Assembly: GCA_001512965.1 (NCBI GenBank)
Contig: LFRW01000002.1
Coordinates: 1-54,126, forward strand
DNA length: 54,126 nucleotides
Source: Methanomicrobia archaeon DTU008
GTDB taxonomy: Archaea; Thermoplasmatota; Thermoplasmata; Methanomassiliicoccales; Methanomassiliicoccaceae
Direction of reading: 5' to 3'
Numbering within the stretch: the first letter of the stretch is position 1; each line of letters opens with the position of its first letter. The notes under the pieces were generated by a model, which was not told the origin of the DNA, searched no databases, and was given only the letters and a program-made list of their open reading frames with translations. A program made the position numbers and the translations under genes. This document shows, one piece after another, positions 44,110-53,359 of the stretch.

Positions 44110-45293
44110 GAACATTCCTCCAGCGTAGCGCGATATACCTCGGCCGTCTGCCTGGCCATCACCGAGGCGCTAAAGTTCGCCTGCACCTTGTCCCTGGCCC
44201 TCACACATAGGGAGCGGGCGAGGCGATGGTCCGATAGCACCGTCGAGATCGCCTCGGCAAGGGCGCGGTGGTCCATGGGAGGCACCAGCATCCCGTCCCG
44301 GCGGTTGGTGATCATCTCCGGCACGCCACCCACGGACGACGCTATGACCGGCGTGCCCGATGACATCGCCTCCAGCACGGTCATCGGAAAGCTCTCGGAA
44401 TATGACGGCAGGATGAAGGCCGAGGCCAGCGGATACAGGTAGGGCATGTCCCCGTACGACACTGGACCGATGAACATGCAGCGGGAGCGGTCCAGCCCCG
44501 CCCGGCGCGCCATCTCCTCCCACTGCTTGCTGGATCCGTTCCCGGCGTACACGAAATGAACGTCCCTTCGTCCCAATGTGCGCTGGGCCTCGATGGCGGT
44601 GGCTATGCCCTTCAGCGCTATCATCCGGCCGGAGAAGAGTACGATGTTCTCCAGCCCATCCAGCATCGGGAATCTGGCGGTGCATTCCGACAGGTCCTTC
44701 GGCCCGAACATGGACGTGTCGATGCCGTTGTGGATGACCCGGCAGCCCTCGCCCACGCCGAAGGAGCGAATGCACATGTCGCGGATGAACTCGGAAACGA
44801 AGATCAGGGATCCGCATTTCCTCATGTACAGCCTCTCCGCGGTCCTGAGGAACGGAAGGAGGAGCAAGGTCATCCGCTCGGAGGTCTCCAGCATGCCCAG
44901 GGGGAGTCCTGCGGCCTTCGTCCCCATCCTCTGCGAGTCGATGGTCGTGTGGACGGTCGTGATCGATGGCACCTCGCTGCCCAGCATCTTCAGCAGCAGG
45001 TCGCTCATCTGCGCGTGGTTGGAGTGCACCAGGTCGAAATGATGGGCATCGTTGAGATCACGGAAGGACCGCCACAATGCCAGCTGGAACTGGTTGTTCG
45101 ACATGAAAGTGTCCCGGGAGCGGCCAAGATGGTGAACGGTGATGCGGTCGCACTCTCGAGGTTCAGACCTATCGTTCCTGAGGCAGAGCAGGTGCACCTC
45201 GAAGTCGGACGGCAGGTTCCTTGCCAGCTGCACGACGTAGCTGCCTACGCCGCCCCAGCTAAGGTATTCTGGAGTGACCATGGCTATGCGCAT
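44106..45293 (-). CDS. Glycosyltransferase family 4
   Basis: A 395-aa GT-B enzyme. MVTPEYLSWGGVGSYVVQLA is the acceptor-domain opening, VIHNGIDTSMFGP the linker, LFSGRMIALKGI the donor-domain start and ILPSYSESFPMTVLEAMSSG the E-x7-E motif. It adds a sugar from a nucleotide donor to a surface glycan or lipid precursor. ATG 45293 lies 8 nt after the GT2 stop; its own end overlaps the radical SAM start. Confidence 0.9.
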   Translation of the reverse strand: MRIAMVTPEYLSWGGVGSYVVQLARNLPSDFEVHLLCLRNDRSEPRECDRITVHHLGRSRDTFMSNNQFQLALWRSFRDLNDAHHFDLVHSNHAQMSDLLLKMLGSEVPSITTVHTTIDSQRMGTKAAGLPLGMLETSERMTLLLLPFLRTAERLYMRKCGSLIFVSEFIRDMCIRSFGVGEGCRVIHNGIDTSMFGPKDLSECTARFPMLDGLENIVLFSGRMIALKGIATAIEAQRTLGRRDVHFVYAGNGSSKQWEEMARRAGLDRSRCMFIGPVSYGDMPYLYPLASAFILPSYSESFPMTVLEAMSSGTPVIASSVGGVPEMITNRRDGMLVPPMDHRALAEAISTVLSDHRLARSLCVRARDKVQANFSASVMARQTAEVYRATLEECS

Positions 45294-45301
45294 GGCATCA
45301 C

Positions 45302-46120
45302 TCAGAGCAGCTGGAACGGCGCGGGGGAGGGAGACTTCTCCGACCTCTTGGCGGTCTTCATCTCCAGATCGCCGGCGGCGTTGAAGAAGCGTCTCTCTAG
45401 CAACTTGTCCAGAATGGCGAATCCGGCCTGGAGGGGCACCAGCTTGGTCTCGCCCTTGCGCGGCAGGTATGCGATGGGGACCTCCACTATATCGAGGCCC
45501 TTCTTGGAGGATTCGGCGAAGAGCTCTGCCTCCAGCTCGAAATGCCGGGAATCCAGTTCCAGTACCTCGAGCGCTTTGGCGTTGAAACCCCACATGCCGG
45601 TGCACAGGTCGGTGCAGCGCTGCTGGTACAGCAGGGAGGCGATGTCGCTGAGCACGGTGTTCCCGAACTGGTTCAGCTTGGTCATGGCGCCTTCAGCTAT
45701 GGTGCCCAGGAACCTGGACCCCATCACCACGTCGGCTCCCTTCTCCAGCGCCTCCATTATGTCCAGGATATGCTCCGGCGGGTAGGTCCCATCGGCGTCC
45801 AGCATGATCAGGTATTTGGCATCCCTCATCGCCGTGAAGCCTTCACAGGATACGGGGCGCTCATCGGACGCGGGCGTCTCCCCATCCCCGGGATGGCACA
45901 ATGCCAGTGCCTGCCTCACGCCGAGCCCTTTCCCCTTGCCTTGCTGCACGATGACCCGCGCCCCTTTCTTCCGGGCTATCTCTTGGGTCTTATCGATCGA
46001 GTTGCCGTCGATCACCACCGCGACCGCGTCATAGCCCTTGTCGCGAAGTGCGCTGAACGGGATATCGTCGATGACCTCGCCAATGCTGCCCTCCTCGTTC
46101 AATGCGGGCAGCATTATCAC
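45302..46120 (-). CDS. Polyprenyl-phosphate glycosyltransferase (DPM1-like, GT2)
   Basis: A GT-A fold transferase, 272 aa from GTG 46120. IMLPALNEEGSIGEVIDDI opens the family, LIMLDADGTYPPEHILDIME carries the DxD metal site, and GSRFLGTIAEGAMT and TDLCTGMWGFNAKALE are typical of dolichyl-phosphate mannose/glucose synthases. No C-terminal membrane helices. The family motif usually starts four or five residues earlier (SRSKVVIMLPALNEE); that sequence is present here in frame, but its first codon is a CTG at 46138 with GGAGGG before it, so the true start may be CTG. It is the first gene of the coupled glycosyl operon. Confidence 0.87.
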   Translation of the reverse strand: MIMLPALNEEGSIGEVIDDIPFSALRDKGYDAVAVVIDGNSIDKTQEIARKKGARVIVQQGKGKGLGVRQALALCHPGDGETPASDERPVSCEGFTAMRDAKYLIMLDADGTYPPEHILDIMEALEKGADVVMGSRFLGTIAEGAMTKLNQFGNTVLSDIASLLYQQRCTDLCTGMWGFNAKALEVLELDSRHFELEAELFAESSKKGLDIVEVPIAYLPRKGETKLVPLQAGFAILDKLLERRFFNAAGDLEMKTAKRSEKSPSPAPFQLL

Positions 46121-46294
46121 TACCTTACTCCTCGACAGTACCCATCCCTCCAGATGTTAGAGCTTGAGCTAATGCGATCACCCCTTGCGTATCGAATCGA
46201 ACCACCCTTGCCAGGCCCGAAAGCCTGGAAATGCGTTTAGCCAGATAGACGAATTTTTCTTATCTGTTGGCGATAATTTTGTACCGTCCCTTAC

Positions 46295-46993
46295 TTATAA
46301 CTTTCTCAATCCAGAGGATGATAGATCGGACATCGCACCGCACCTCTCGTGGTCCGAGAACGTCATGGGAAACAGGAGCGCAGAGGTGTAGAGGAGAGGG
46401 ACCGCGAAGAAGAGGAGCAGCAGGTTGCGCATGGCATCGCCCCCTCCTAGATACGGGATTAGGGCGTAGTATCCTCCCTGCAGCAGCGCCATGGCGCCGA
46501 CCAAGGTCGCCAGAAGGAAAAGGTTCCTGCACTCCCTCCGGTCAAGCTGACGGCGCGAGGAGAACAGCCGGAACGGACCGAACATCGCCAGCAGGAGGAG
46601 TGCGATCGATGACAGCATCACCTCGGTGGCGATATCGAACGATGAGTTGAAAGTGTGCAGCTGGTACCACGTATCGTCGAACGGCCAGAACGGATGGATG
46701 GAGCCTATGTACAGATCGCCAAGGAGGTGCCCCACCGCCGACAAGGAGGCGATGACGTACATCACTGGCCTCGGACGGAACAGTATCGCCAGCGTTCCCA
46801 GCGAGACGATCAGCATGATCGCCAGGCCCGTGAACGAATGGCTGAACGTGCGCAACACGCCGACATGGACGTAATCGGGGAGGAGGGCGAAGAACGCGAC
46901 ATAGTACAACGCCAGAAGACGTTCTCGCTTCACCAGCACCAGCAGCGGCAGGCAAAGCATGAACGATAACGCAAGATGTCCTGGAAGCCACAT
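46295..46993 (-). CDS. Membrane-bound hydrolase-like protein (YdjM/DUF457 type)
   Basis: A 232-aa membrane protein, about six helices. WLPGHLALSF, LLPDYVHVGVLRTFSHSF and GHLLGDLYIGSIHPFWPFDD give the conserved His/Asp residues of the YdjM family of predicted metal-dependent hydrolases. ATG 46993 has a GAGG site 8 nt upstream; an in-frame TTG at 47029 is weaker. Physiological role unknown. It is separated from the glycosyl operon by about 155 nt of AT-richer sequence that may hold that operon's promoter. Confidence 0.75.
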   Translation of the reverse strand: MWLPGHLALSFMLCLPLLVLVKRERLLALYYVAFFALLPDYVHVGVLRTFSHSFTGLAIMLIVSLGTLAILFRPRPVMYVIASLSAVGHLLGDLYIGSIHPFWPFDDTWYQLHTFNSSFDIATEVMLSSIALLLLAMFGPFRLFSSRRQLDRRECRNLFLLATLVGAMALLQGGYYALIPYLGGGDAMRNLLLLFFAVPLLYTSALLFPMTFSDHERCGAMSDLSSSGLRKL

Positions 46994-47102
46994 CTCCCCT
47001 TCCTCGCTTCCCCTCTCATAGTTCAACAACTAGGCTATCAACCTTCCCGCGCCCAAGCCATGGCAAAGATTAATGAGCATCGGATTGGCAATAATTCGAA
47101 GA

Positions 47103-48815
47103 ATGACTTCGGGGGAGGGGGCCAAGTTGGGGGAGCGAGAGCGAGCCATAAGGCCGTCCTTGCTTTACATGCTGTCTCTCGTGGGCTTCGCCATGGTCGT
47201 GGCGTCCTCGATAGGCCACGAGGTGCAGGTCATCCCGGTCGACGCTCCCTTTGGCCTGTTCGGGATGCTGCCGCCCGCGTACTGGGCAGGCATGGCCATC
47301 ATGCTGCTGTCGCTCGCCCTTGGCTTCCGGCATGGCACGGAGAGCCTGTTCTTCTTCCAGTCGGCAGTGATCTTCCTCGCCCTCTGGGGAGCGCCCACCT
47401 TCTTCGAGCGGTTCCCCAGCACTTGGGATTCCACGATGCATTACTACTCGTCCCTGGAGATAGCACGCCTTGGCGCCATGCCCATCGACCCGGCGTTCGC
47501 CTACGCGTTCAACTATCCGGGCTTCTTCGTCCTCGGCTCATCGTACATAGTGATGGCCGACCCGCCCGCCTTGCTGTTCCTCAGGTATTACTCCCTCTTC
47601 GCGGCCCTGTTCACCATCGCCGCCATATACCTCTTCGTCCGGACATACGTCCCTGGCGCCGACCATCGTCTCGTGTTCCTGATAGCCGCCTTCGCCAACG
47701 TATGGCTGCAGTTCAACTTCTCCCCGCAGTCCCTGGGGCTGGCGGCCGGACTGCTCATATTCGTCTGCCTTGAGCGCGACGGGATGGGGTGGCGGCTTGC
47801 CGCCCTCGGGCTCTTCACCTTCATCGTGGTGGCGCATCCGACGACGCTGATCTTCGTCCTCGGCGCCATTCTCCTCAAGGAGGTGGCCGGCCGGACGTAC
47901 CGCCTCATCGTCGGGCGCCACAAGCCCATCAGATGGGACCGGCCATGGCCCCTGGGCGCGTTCATCCTGATATGGATAGGATGGCTGCTCACCGGCTCGG
48001 CATCGTTCTCCCGGGGCATCTTCGAGTTCATCACCATGCGTCTCAGCTACATATTGTACGCTGGCCAGACCGTGGTGGAACAGGTCGCCCTGCGCACATC
48101 CCCCGAGAACGTCCTCGGCGCCATCTACTCGCAGATCCGCCTGGGATCGGTGGCGCTGTTCGCCGGGGCCACGATGCTGGCCATACTGGTCCTGCTATAC
48201 TATCGGAAGAAGTCGCCGCGGGTGGTGCCGAGCAACATCTTGGCGCTGTTCATCCTGCCGATATTGATAGTCCCGCTGGACACCCTGTTCTTCAACGGCC
48301 AGTTGTACGATAGGGGCATCCTCTACATGATGCTGGTCGCCCCCATAATCTTCGTACCGCTGCTCATCGGGCGGGCGGGCAAGTACGCGAGGCCTGCGCT
48401 CACCGTCCTGGCGGTCCTGATAGTGGCGGCAGCCGCTTCCACGGCGTTCTATCAGGAAAGCCTGTACGTATCGAACGAGAGGAGCATCGCCGCGGCGGAA
48501 TACCTGTCGGAGCGCGGACCTGGATCGTACGTCGTCGGGGGCTTCTACCCATACGATGTGTGGAGCGACACGTCGGAGGGGTACAGCCGCATGAAGTTCA
48601 ACGCCGCATATGGAAGCGACGATCATGCCGAGACCATCGATAACATGACATTGTACTATGGAAGGGGCGGGTATCTCTTCGACAGCACGTCCGAGCTGTG
48701 GCATCGCCAGTGGGGGATCCACTACATGTACTCGTTCTATGTGGCGCAGATAGGGGATCATTACCGCGTCTACGACAACGGCGACCACTATGTAGTGTTC
48801 TCTAGGGGGCTGTGA
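47103..48815 (+). CDS. Large polytopic membrane protein, GT-C like
   Basis: A 570-aa protein with 10-13 hydrophobic helices and a C-terminal soluble portion of about 130 residues. After the first helices, RFPSTWDSTMHYYSSLEIARLG is an outside loop like the acceptor loops of GT-C glycosyltransferases, and the tail (YLSERGPGSYVVGGFYPYDVWSD; YYGRGGYLFD) lies outside. It could transfer lipid-linked sugars outside the membrane, matching the glycosyl genes on either side. This is inference from topology; no signature was recognised. ATG 47103 is preferred over 47073. Confidence 0.65.
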   Translation: MTSGEGAKLGERERAIRPSLLYMLSLVGFAMVVASSIGHEVQVIPVDAPFGLFGMLPPAYWAGMAIMLLSLALGFRHGTESLFFFQSAVIFLALWGAPTFFERFPSTWDSTMHYYSSLEIARLGAMPIDPAFAYAFNYPGFFVLGSSYIVMADPPALLFLRYYSLFAALFTIAAIYLFVRTYVPGADHRLVFLIAAFANVWLQFNFSPQSLGLAAGLLIFVCLERDGMGWRLAALGLFTFIVVAHPTTLIFVLGAILLKEVAGRTYRLIVGRHKPIRWDRPWPLGAFILIWIGWLLTGSASFSRGIFEFITMRLSYILYAGQTVVEQVALRTSPENVLGAIYSQIRLGSVALFAGATMLAILVLLYYRKKSPRVVPSNILALFILPILIVPLDTLFFNGQLYDRGILYMMLVAPIIFVPLLIGRAGKYARPALTVLAVLIVAAAASTAFYQESLYVSNERSIAAAEYLSERGPGSYVVGGFYPYDVWSDTSEGYSRMKFNAAYGSDDHAETIDNMTLYYGRGGYLFDSTSELWHRQWGIHYMYSFYVAQIGDHYRVYDNGDHYVVFSRGL

Positions 48816-48816
48816 G

Positions 48817-49995
48817 ATGCGCATCGGACTTGTCAACCTGATAACAAAGACGGCCGATCTGCAGGCCGACGGCTCGGTGCTCTCCGCCCGATTGAACGTC
48901 AGCGACGACTCCCAGCTCAACATCGTGGAGATGGCGCGGCGGCTGAACGCCCGGGGCCACGACGTCACGGTGTTCGTCTCCGACGCCTATCGCCCGCAAC
49001 GGCCGACAAGGACCGATGTCCGCATCGAATACCTGCCGACCAGGCTATCCCGCCTCTTCCCTCCGTCGCTCGCTCCCCTCACCCCCTCCCTTCCCAGGCG
49101 GTTGAGGGAGGAGAGGCTGGACGTCGTGCAGTCGGGAGAGGTGTTCCAGCCCGGGACCGTGTTGACCTGGCCCGCCGCCCGCCGCGCCCGCATGTTCGTG
49201 TGGCAAGAGCTGGACGTCCTGATGCGCGGGCCTGCCGGATGGGGTCAGAAGAGCTTCTACTCCACTTTGGGGAGGGGCATCGCCAGGCATTGCGAGGCGA
49301 TCATACCGCGCTCCCTCTCGGCCCGCCGCCATCTTGTTGAGCATGGCATCCCGGAGGAGAAGATGGCGCCCGTCGTACACTCCGGCGTAGATACCATGAT
49401 ATACCGTCCGATGAACAAGTCGGAGGCGCGGAGCCGCTTCGGCATCGAGGAGGATCGAAACGTGATCCTCTCGGTGGGGAGGCTGCACCACAACAAGGGG
49501 ATGGACCGCCTGGTCGGGGCGATGCGCCGTATACGCGCCACGGACCCTGACGCCCTCCTCATCATAAAGGGGGTCGGCCCGGAGGAAGGAAACCTCCGGC
49601 GAATGGTGGCGGACGGACGGTTGGAGGAGAACGTGTGGGTGATGACAGACTTCCTTGACCGCCAGGACATGGCGATGCTGTACAACTGCGCCGACGTGCT
49701 GGCCGTCGCGAGTCGCATCGACCTGTTCCCCTTCACGGCCATAGAGGCGATCTCCTGCGGGGTGCCGATCGCCACCGCCTTCGGCCGGGGCCTCCGCTCC
49801 GACATCGTGGAGAAAGGGGCAGGAATGATGCTTCGCCAGGGGCAGGACGACATGGCGCGGGACCTTCTGGAGCTGCTCGACGACCCGGTGAGGCTGGAGA
49901 TAATGGGGCGCAACGCAAGGGAGCTGGCCTTGCGTGACTTCGACCACGAGTCGATGGCGGACCGCCTGGTGGAGATATATGGGGGCGAGGCATGA
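48817..49995 (+). CDS. Glycosyltransferase family 4
   Basis: A 392-aa GT-B glycosyltransferase. RIGLVNLITKTADLQADGSV opens it, PVVHSGVDTMIYRPM is the linker, ILSVGRLHHNKGMDRLVGAM the donor-domain start, and SRIDLFPFTAIEAISCGVPI the donor-binding motif. It begins one base past the previous stop and ends in ATGA overlap with the next glycosyltransferase, so three to four genes from 47.1 kb form an operon. Confidence 0.88.
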   Translation: MRIGLVNLITKTADLQADGSVLSARLNVSDDSQLNIVEMARRLNARGHDVTVFVSDAYRPQRPTRTDVRIEYLPTRLSRLFPPSLAPLTPSLPRRLREERLDVVQSGEVFQPGTVLTWPAARRARMFVWQELDVLMRGPAGWGQKSFYSTLGRGIARHCEAIIPRSLSARRHLVEHGIPEEKMAPVVHSGVDTMIYRPMNKSEARSRFGIEEDRNVILSVGRLHHNKGMDRLVGAMRRIRATDPDALLIIKGVGPEEGNLRRMVADGRLEENVWVMTDFLDRQDMAMLYNCADVLAVASRIDLFPFTAIEAISCGVPIATAFGRGLRSDIVEKGAGMMLRQGQDDMARDLLELLDDPVRLEIMGRNARELALRDFDHESMADRLVEIYGGEA

Positions 49996-51122
49996 GCGAG
50001 AGGATAATCTTCCTTCCATGGGTTGAGGCCCCTCCGTCCAGTTCGGAGAGGACGCCCCAGCTGCTTCGCCACCTGTCGCGGTGGTATGATGTCGTGCCGG
50101 TGAAGCCGGGCCGGATAAACAGGCTGGTGTACGATCAGGGCATATCCCGCCCTGCGCGATACGCCCTCTTCCTACTCGACGAGATCTCCATATTCCTCAG
50201 GACGCTACGGGCCGCCCGCCGCGAGAAGGTCTCGCTCATCTTCGCAGAGGGAACCTACTTCTCCCTCGCCGGGGGGCTGGCGGCACGCCTGAGGGGCATA
50301 CCTCTGGTGTGGGACAATCATGCCAACATCAGGGATTTCTCCGCCGCGTTGGGTAAATCCTTCCTCTTCTACCGTGGCAACCTTGTGCTGGAACGCATCC
50401 TTCACCGCATGTCTTCCGCCGTGCTCGTCGTATCGGAGAAGGAGAGGGAGGCGTACGGGGAGATGGGATTCTCCACCGAGAGGTTCTTCGTCATCCCCAC
50501 ATGCGTGGACCTCGAGGCGATGGACAAAGGGGTGCTGCCAAGGGAGGAGGCGAGGAGGGCGCTCGGCATCGAGGATGGGAGCGTGATATTGTTCTTCGGG
50601 ACGCTGAACTACGAACCCAATCTCGAATCCGCGCTATACATATCGAGGGAGCTGGCCCCGGCCGTCCGGAGAAGCGTTCCCGATGCCACGGTATACATCG
50701 CAGGTAGCGGTGAACTGGGGGAGGATCCGTCGGAAGGCGCCCGGATGCTGGGCTTCGTCCCAGATCTGGCATCGTGGCTGTCGGCCGCCGATGTCTGCAT
50801 CGCACCCACCTGGCGCGGCGTGGGCATATTGACGAAGGTGATAGACATGCTGTCCGCCGACCGCGCGACGGTGGTGACGCCGCTCGCCCGGGACGGGATG
50901 CCCGAGCTGGAGCACGAGGTGAACTGCCTGGTGGGCGAGGATCCGGAACATTTCTCCCGCCAGGTGACGATGCTCCTAGGCGACAAGGAACTGCGCGAAC
51001 GACTTGGACGCAACGGCCGGCAGCTGGTGGAGGGAAGGTACTGCTGGGAGGCGGTGGGCCCCAGGCTGCGAAGGCTGCTTGACGGCCTGATGAGGGGGGA
51101 GGTCATGCATGGCCAGGTCTGA
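49992..51122 (+). CDS. Glycosyltransferase family 4
   Basis: A 376-aa GT-B enzyme. FLPWVEAPPSSSERTPQLLR is the acceptor-side loop, GIPLVWDNHANIRDF a further landmark, VILFFGTLNYEPNLESALYI the donor-domain start, and IAPTWRGVGILTKVIDML replaces the usual E-x7-E with G-V-G-x-L-x-K, as in a subgroup of GT4. ATG overlaps the upstream stop (ATGA) and the 3' end overlaps the DUF1616 gene by 14 nt. Confidence 0.86.
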   Translation: MSERIIFLPWVEAPPSSSERTPQLLRHLSRWYDVVPVKPGRINRLVYDQGISRPARYALFLLDEISIFLRTLRAARREKVSLIFAEGTYFSLAGGLAARLRGIPLVWDNHANIRDFSAALGKSFLFYRGNLVLERILHRMSSAVLVVSEKEREAYGEMGFSTERFFVIPTCVDLEAMDKGVLPREEARRALGIEDGSVILFFGTLNYEPNLESALYISRELAPAVRRSVPDATVYIAGSGELGEDPSEGARMLGFVPDLASWLSAADVCIAPTWRGVGILTKVIDMLSADRATVVTPLARDGMPELEHEVNCLVGEDPEHFSRQVTMLLGDKELRERLGRNGRQLVEGRYCWEAVGPRLRRLLDGLMRGEVMHGQV

Positions 51123-52050
51123 GAAGGTGATCGTTGGTCCGGGAAGGCCTTGGGACATCGTCATGGTATGCGCGATAGCGACCGTGGCCGCGCTGCTGCC
51201 AGCACTTCTGCCCTCATCGCCCTTGGCCTGGTTCTTCGGCTTCGCCGCGGTCTTCTACTGTCCAGGCTACGCGATCGCCGCCGCCCTGCTGCCGGGCAGA
51301 TTGGAGATGCTGTCCCGTTCCTTCGTCCCGCACCAGGAAAGGACGTTGACCATCACCATGCTGGAGAGGTCCGCGATAGCGGTAGGCCTCAGCGCCACGA
51401 CGGTCGCCCTGGCATCCACCATCATGACCCGCGGGTTGGTGGAGCTGAACTCCCTCACCGTGGGCGTGACGATAATCGCGGCCACCTTCATCGCGTCGGC
51501 GGTGGCGGTGTACAGGCGGTCCAGGCTGCCGCCCGGGGACCAGTTCGCCATAGTCTATCGTCCTTCGGAGCGGCTGCCGTTCAACCGAAGGGAGTCGGCG
51601 GTGGCGGCCATGGTCCTCGTGGCCGTGATGGTGTTCGGCGTGGTGGCGAGCAGTGGCCTGACGGCCGACCCTTCAGGACTGCCTTATTCGGAGTTCGAGG
51701 TTACCGGCGCGGACGGGCAGCTGGACCATCTGCCATCGATCCTGAGGCCTGGCCAACAGGCCGTCGTGGACGTCACCGTCTCCAACCATCTGGGGAGGGC
51801 GGCCGACTATACCCTGATGATCTCCCTGAGTGATTCCATGGCGGCCGCCCCCTTCGACCCATCCCAGCCTGTATCCCTGTCCCCGGGGCAGGGGCGGAGC
51901 ACCACGTTCACCCTTGAGGACGAGGCCAGTCATCGGCAGAGATTGACGTTCAGCATCGACAGGCCTGGCGAATGGACCGTCTTCCTTCGTCTGATCGATG
52001 CCGGCGGCTCGGAGACGCTGACGCTCTGGATCCCCATCACGGTGCGTTGA
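51109..52050 (+). CDS. DUF1616 membrane protein
   Basis: A 313-aa protein. Four membrane helices lie in the first 135 residues (VAALLPALLPSSPLAWFFGF, YCPGYAIAAALLPG, LSATTVALASTIM, VGVTIIAATFIASAVAVY) and one at about 163-182. A beta-rich outside domain follows (HLPSILRPGQQAVVDVTVSN, PGEWTVFLRL). This matches DUF1616 proteins found in archaeal glycosyltransferase and S-layer loci. It starts inside the previous gene. Confidence 0.8.
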   Translation: MARSEKVIVGPGRPWDIVMVCAIATVAALLPALLPSSPLAWFFGFAAVFYCPGYAIAAALLPGRLEMLSRSFVPHQERTLTITMLERSAIAVGLSATTVALASTIMTRGLVELNSLTVGVTIIAATFIASAVAVYRRSRLPPGDQFAIVYRPSERLPFNRRESAVAAMVLVAVMVFGVVASSGLTADPSGLPYSEFEVTGADGQLDHLPSILRPGQQAVVDVTVSNHLGRAADYTLMISLSDSMAAAPFDPSQPVSLSPGQGRSTTFTLEDEASHRQRLTFSIDRPGEWTVFLRLIDAGGSETLTLWIPITVR

Positions 52051-52402
52051 GGACGGCGAAACGGTTCGATCTAAGGTCGCCGCATCGTATGCCCCGCCGA
52101 TCGGTCCGCGCCCTGGCCGATATCGCTCACCTCATGGACGCTCCCTCGGCGATCCTGCGGCTCCCATCGCCCATCGACATCATGCCGATACCTCGATCGG
52201 CCAGGAAGGTCCATGGCCTTCTTCGTTCGCATGTCTGGCCGGCCATGCTCGTCCATCCAGTCCCTGGCCCGCCGGGCTGCAGGAAGAACTACAAATATCG
52301 CCACCTGCAATAAATCACATCCATGCTGCATTCATGGGGAAGATGGAACGGTGAGGCGGGTATTCTGGCGCGTTCGCGCCCAAGGTCCATGGCGGTGGGG
52401 CG
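52051..52402. other. Intergenic region upstream of the GT2 gene
   Basis: A 352-nt gap. An AT-richer stretch at 52290-52320 (ACAAATATC, AATAAATCAC) may be a promoter for the following gene with a leader of about 60-80 nt. The rest is GC-rich without a recognisable gene. Confidence 0.35.
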
Positions 52403-53359
52403 GTGAGGACCTCGGTCATCGTGTGCACGTTCAATCGCATAGACTGGTTGCCCAAATGTCTGGAATCCTTGCTGGCGCAGGACCCTCGCCCCGACGAGAT
52501 AATCGTGGTGGACGGCCCGTCGGTGGATGGGACGCGGGAGATGCTGGAGGAAAAGGAGAGGGAAGGCGTCCTGAAGCTGATCAGGCAGAGGCGCCTGGAT
52601 GGCATCTCCGCCGCGCGCAATCTTGGCCTGGCCGCATCTACTGGCGACATAGTCTGCTTCATAGATGACGACGCCATAGCGCAGCCGGGATGGCTCAAGG
52701 CCATAATGGGCGGCTACGTGGACGAAACGGTTGGCGGGGTGGGAGGACCGGTCCATCATATGGATGGGCGGCTGTGCATGGGGCGCAACGCCGTATCCAC
52801 CGAGGGTCTCTGGTTCGACGAATCCCGCAACGAGTCGCTGGACGGCTGCTACCCCGTCATGGTGGGATGCAACATGTCCTTCCGCCGCCAGCCCCTCATC
52901 GACGCCGGCGGCTTCGATCCCTATTTCAAATACCATCAGGACGAGACGGACGCATGCCTGGGCGTCCAGCGTCTGGGATACAGTATACGATATGAGGAGG
53001 GGGCGGTGGTGCACCATGAATGGTGCGAGGGGTCCTATCGGCAGGACATGCTGCGATGGTACATCCGCCTGCGATACCTGTGGGGAAGGAACAACTCATA
53101 CCTTGTGAGGAAGCATTTCGGGGAATCGATGCCGTTCGCCCGCTATTGCAGCAACCGCGCTTCGGCCTTCATCTCCCGACGGCGGCTGGCCACCGAGAGT
53201 CCGGGGGAGAAGATGAGGACCAGCCCCCAGCTCCCCCCCTTATTGGCATATATCGGCATATTGTCCGAGGCGTGCGGCCTCGTGCAAGGATGGAGGGACG
53301 GCCGCCTGAACCGTATGGAGGCGTTAAGGCCTCCGGGCCCGGTGCAGCGACCCATATAA
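52403..53359 (+). CDS. Glycosyltransferase family 2
   Basis: A 318-aa GT-A enzyme starting at GTG 52403 with GGTGGGG before it. TSVIVCTFNRIDWLPKCLES opens the family, IIVVDGPSVDGT and CFIDDDAIAQPGW hold the metal-binding acidic residues, and GCNMSFRRQPLIDAGGFDP is the acceptor-site strand. The C-terminal region (YIRLRYLWGRNNSYLVRKHF) is amphipathic and may bind the membrane. It converges with the Ig-like gene and overlaps its 3' end by 36 nt. Confidence 0.87.
   Translation: MRTSVIVCTFNRIDWLPKCLESLLAQDPRPDEIIVVDGPSVDGTREMLEEKEREGVLKLIRQRRLDGISAARNLGLAASTGDIVCFIDDDAIAQPGWLKAIMGGYVDETVGGVGGPVHHMDGRLCMGRNAVSTEGLWFDESRNESLDGCYPVMVGCNMSFRRQPLIDAGGFDPYFKYHQDETDACLGVQRLGYSIRYEEGAVVHHEWCEGSYRQDMLRWYIRLRYLWGRNNSYLVRKHFGESMPFARYCSNRASAFISRRRLATESPGEKMRTSPQLPPLLAYIGILSEACGLVQGWRDGRLNRMEALRPPGPVQRPI

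Noticed and set aside
46124-46143. Short ATG frame of six codons before the DPM1-like gene, considered as a regulatory leader peptide.
   Set aside because: The ATG is only one base from GGAGGG, too close for use, and the frame ends in TAA at once.
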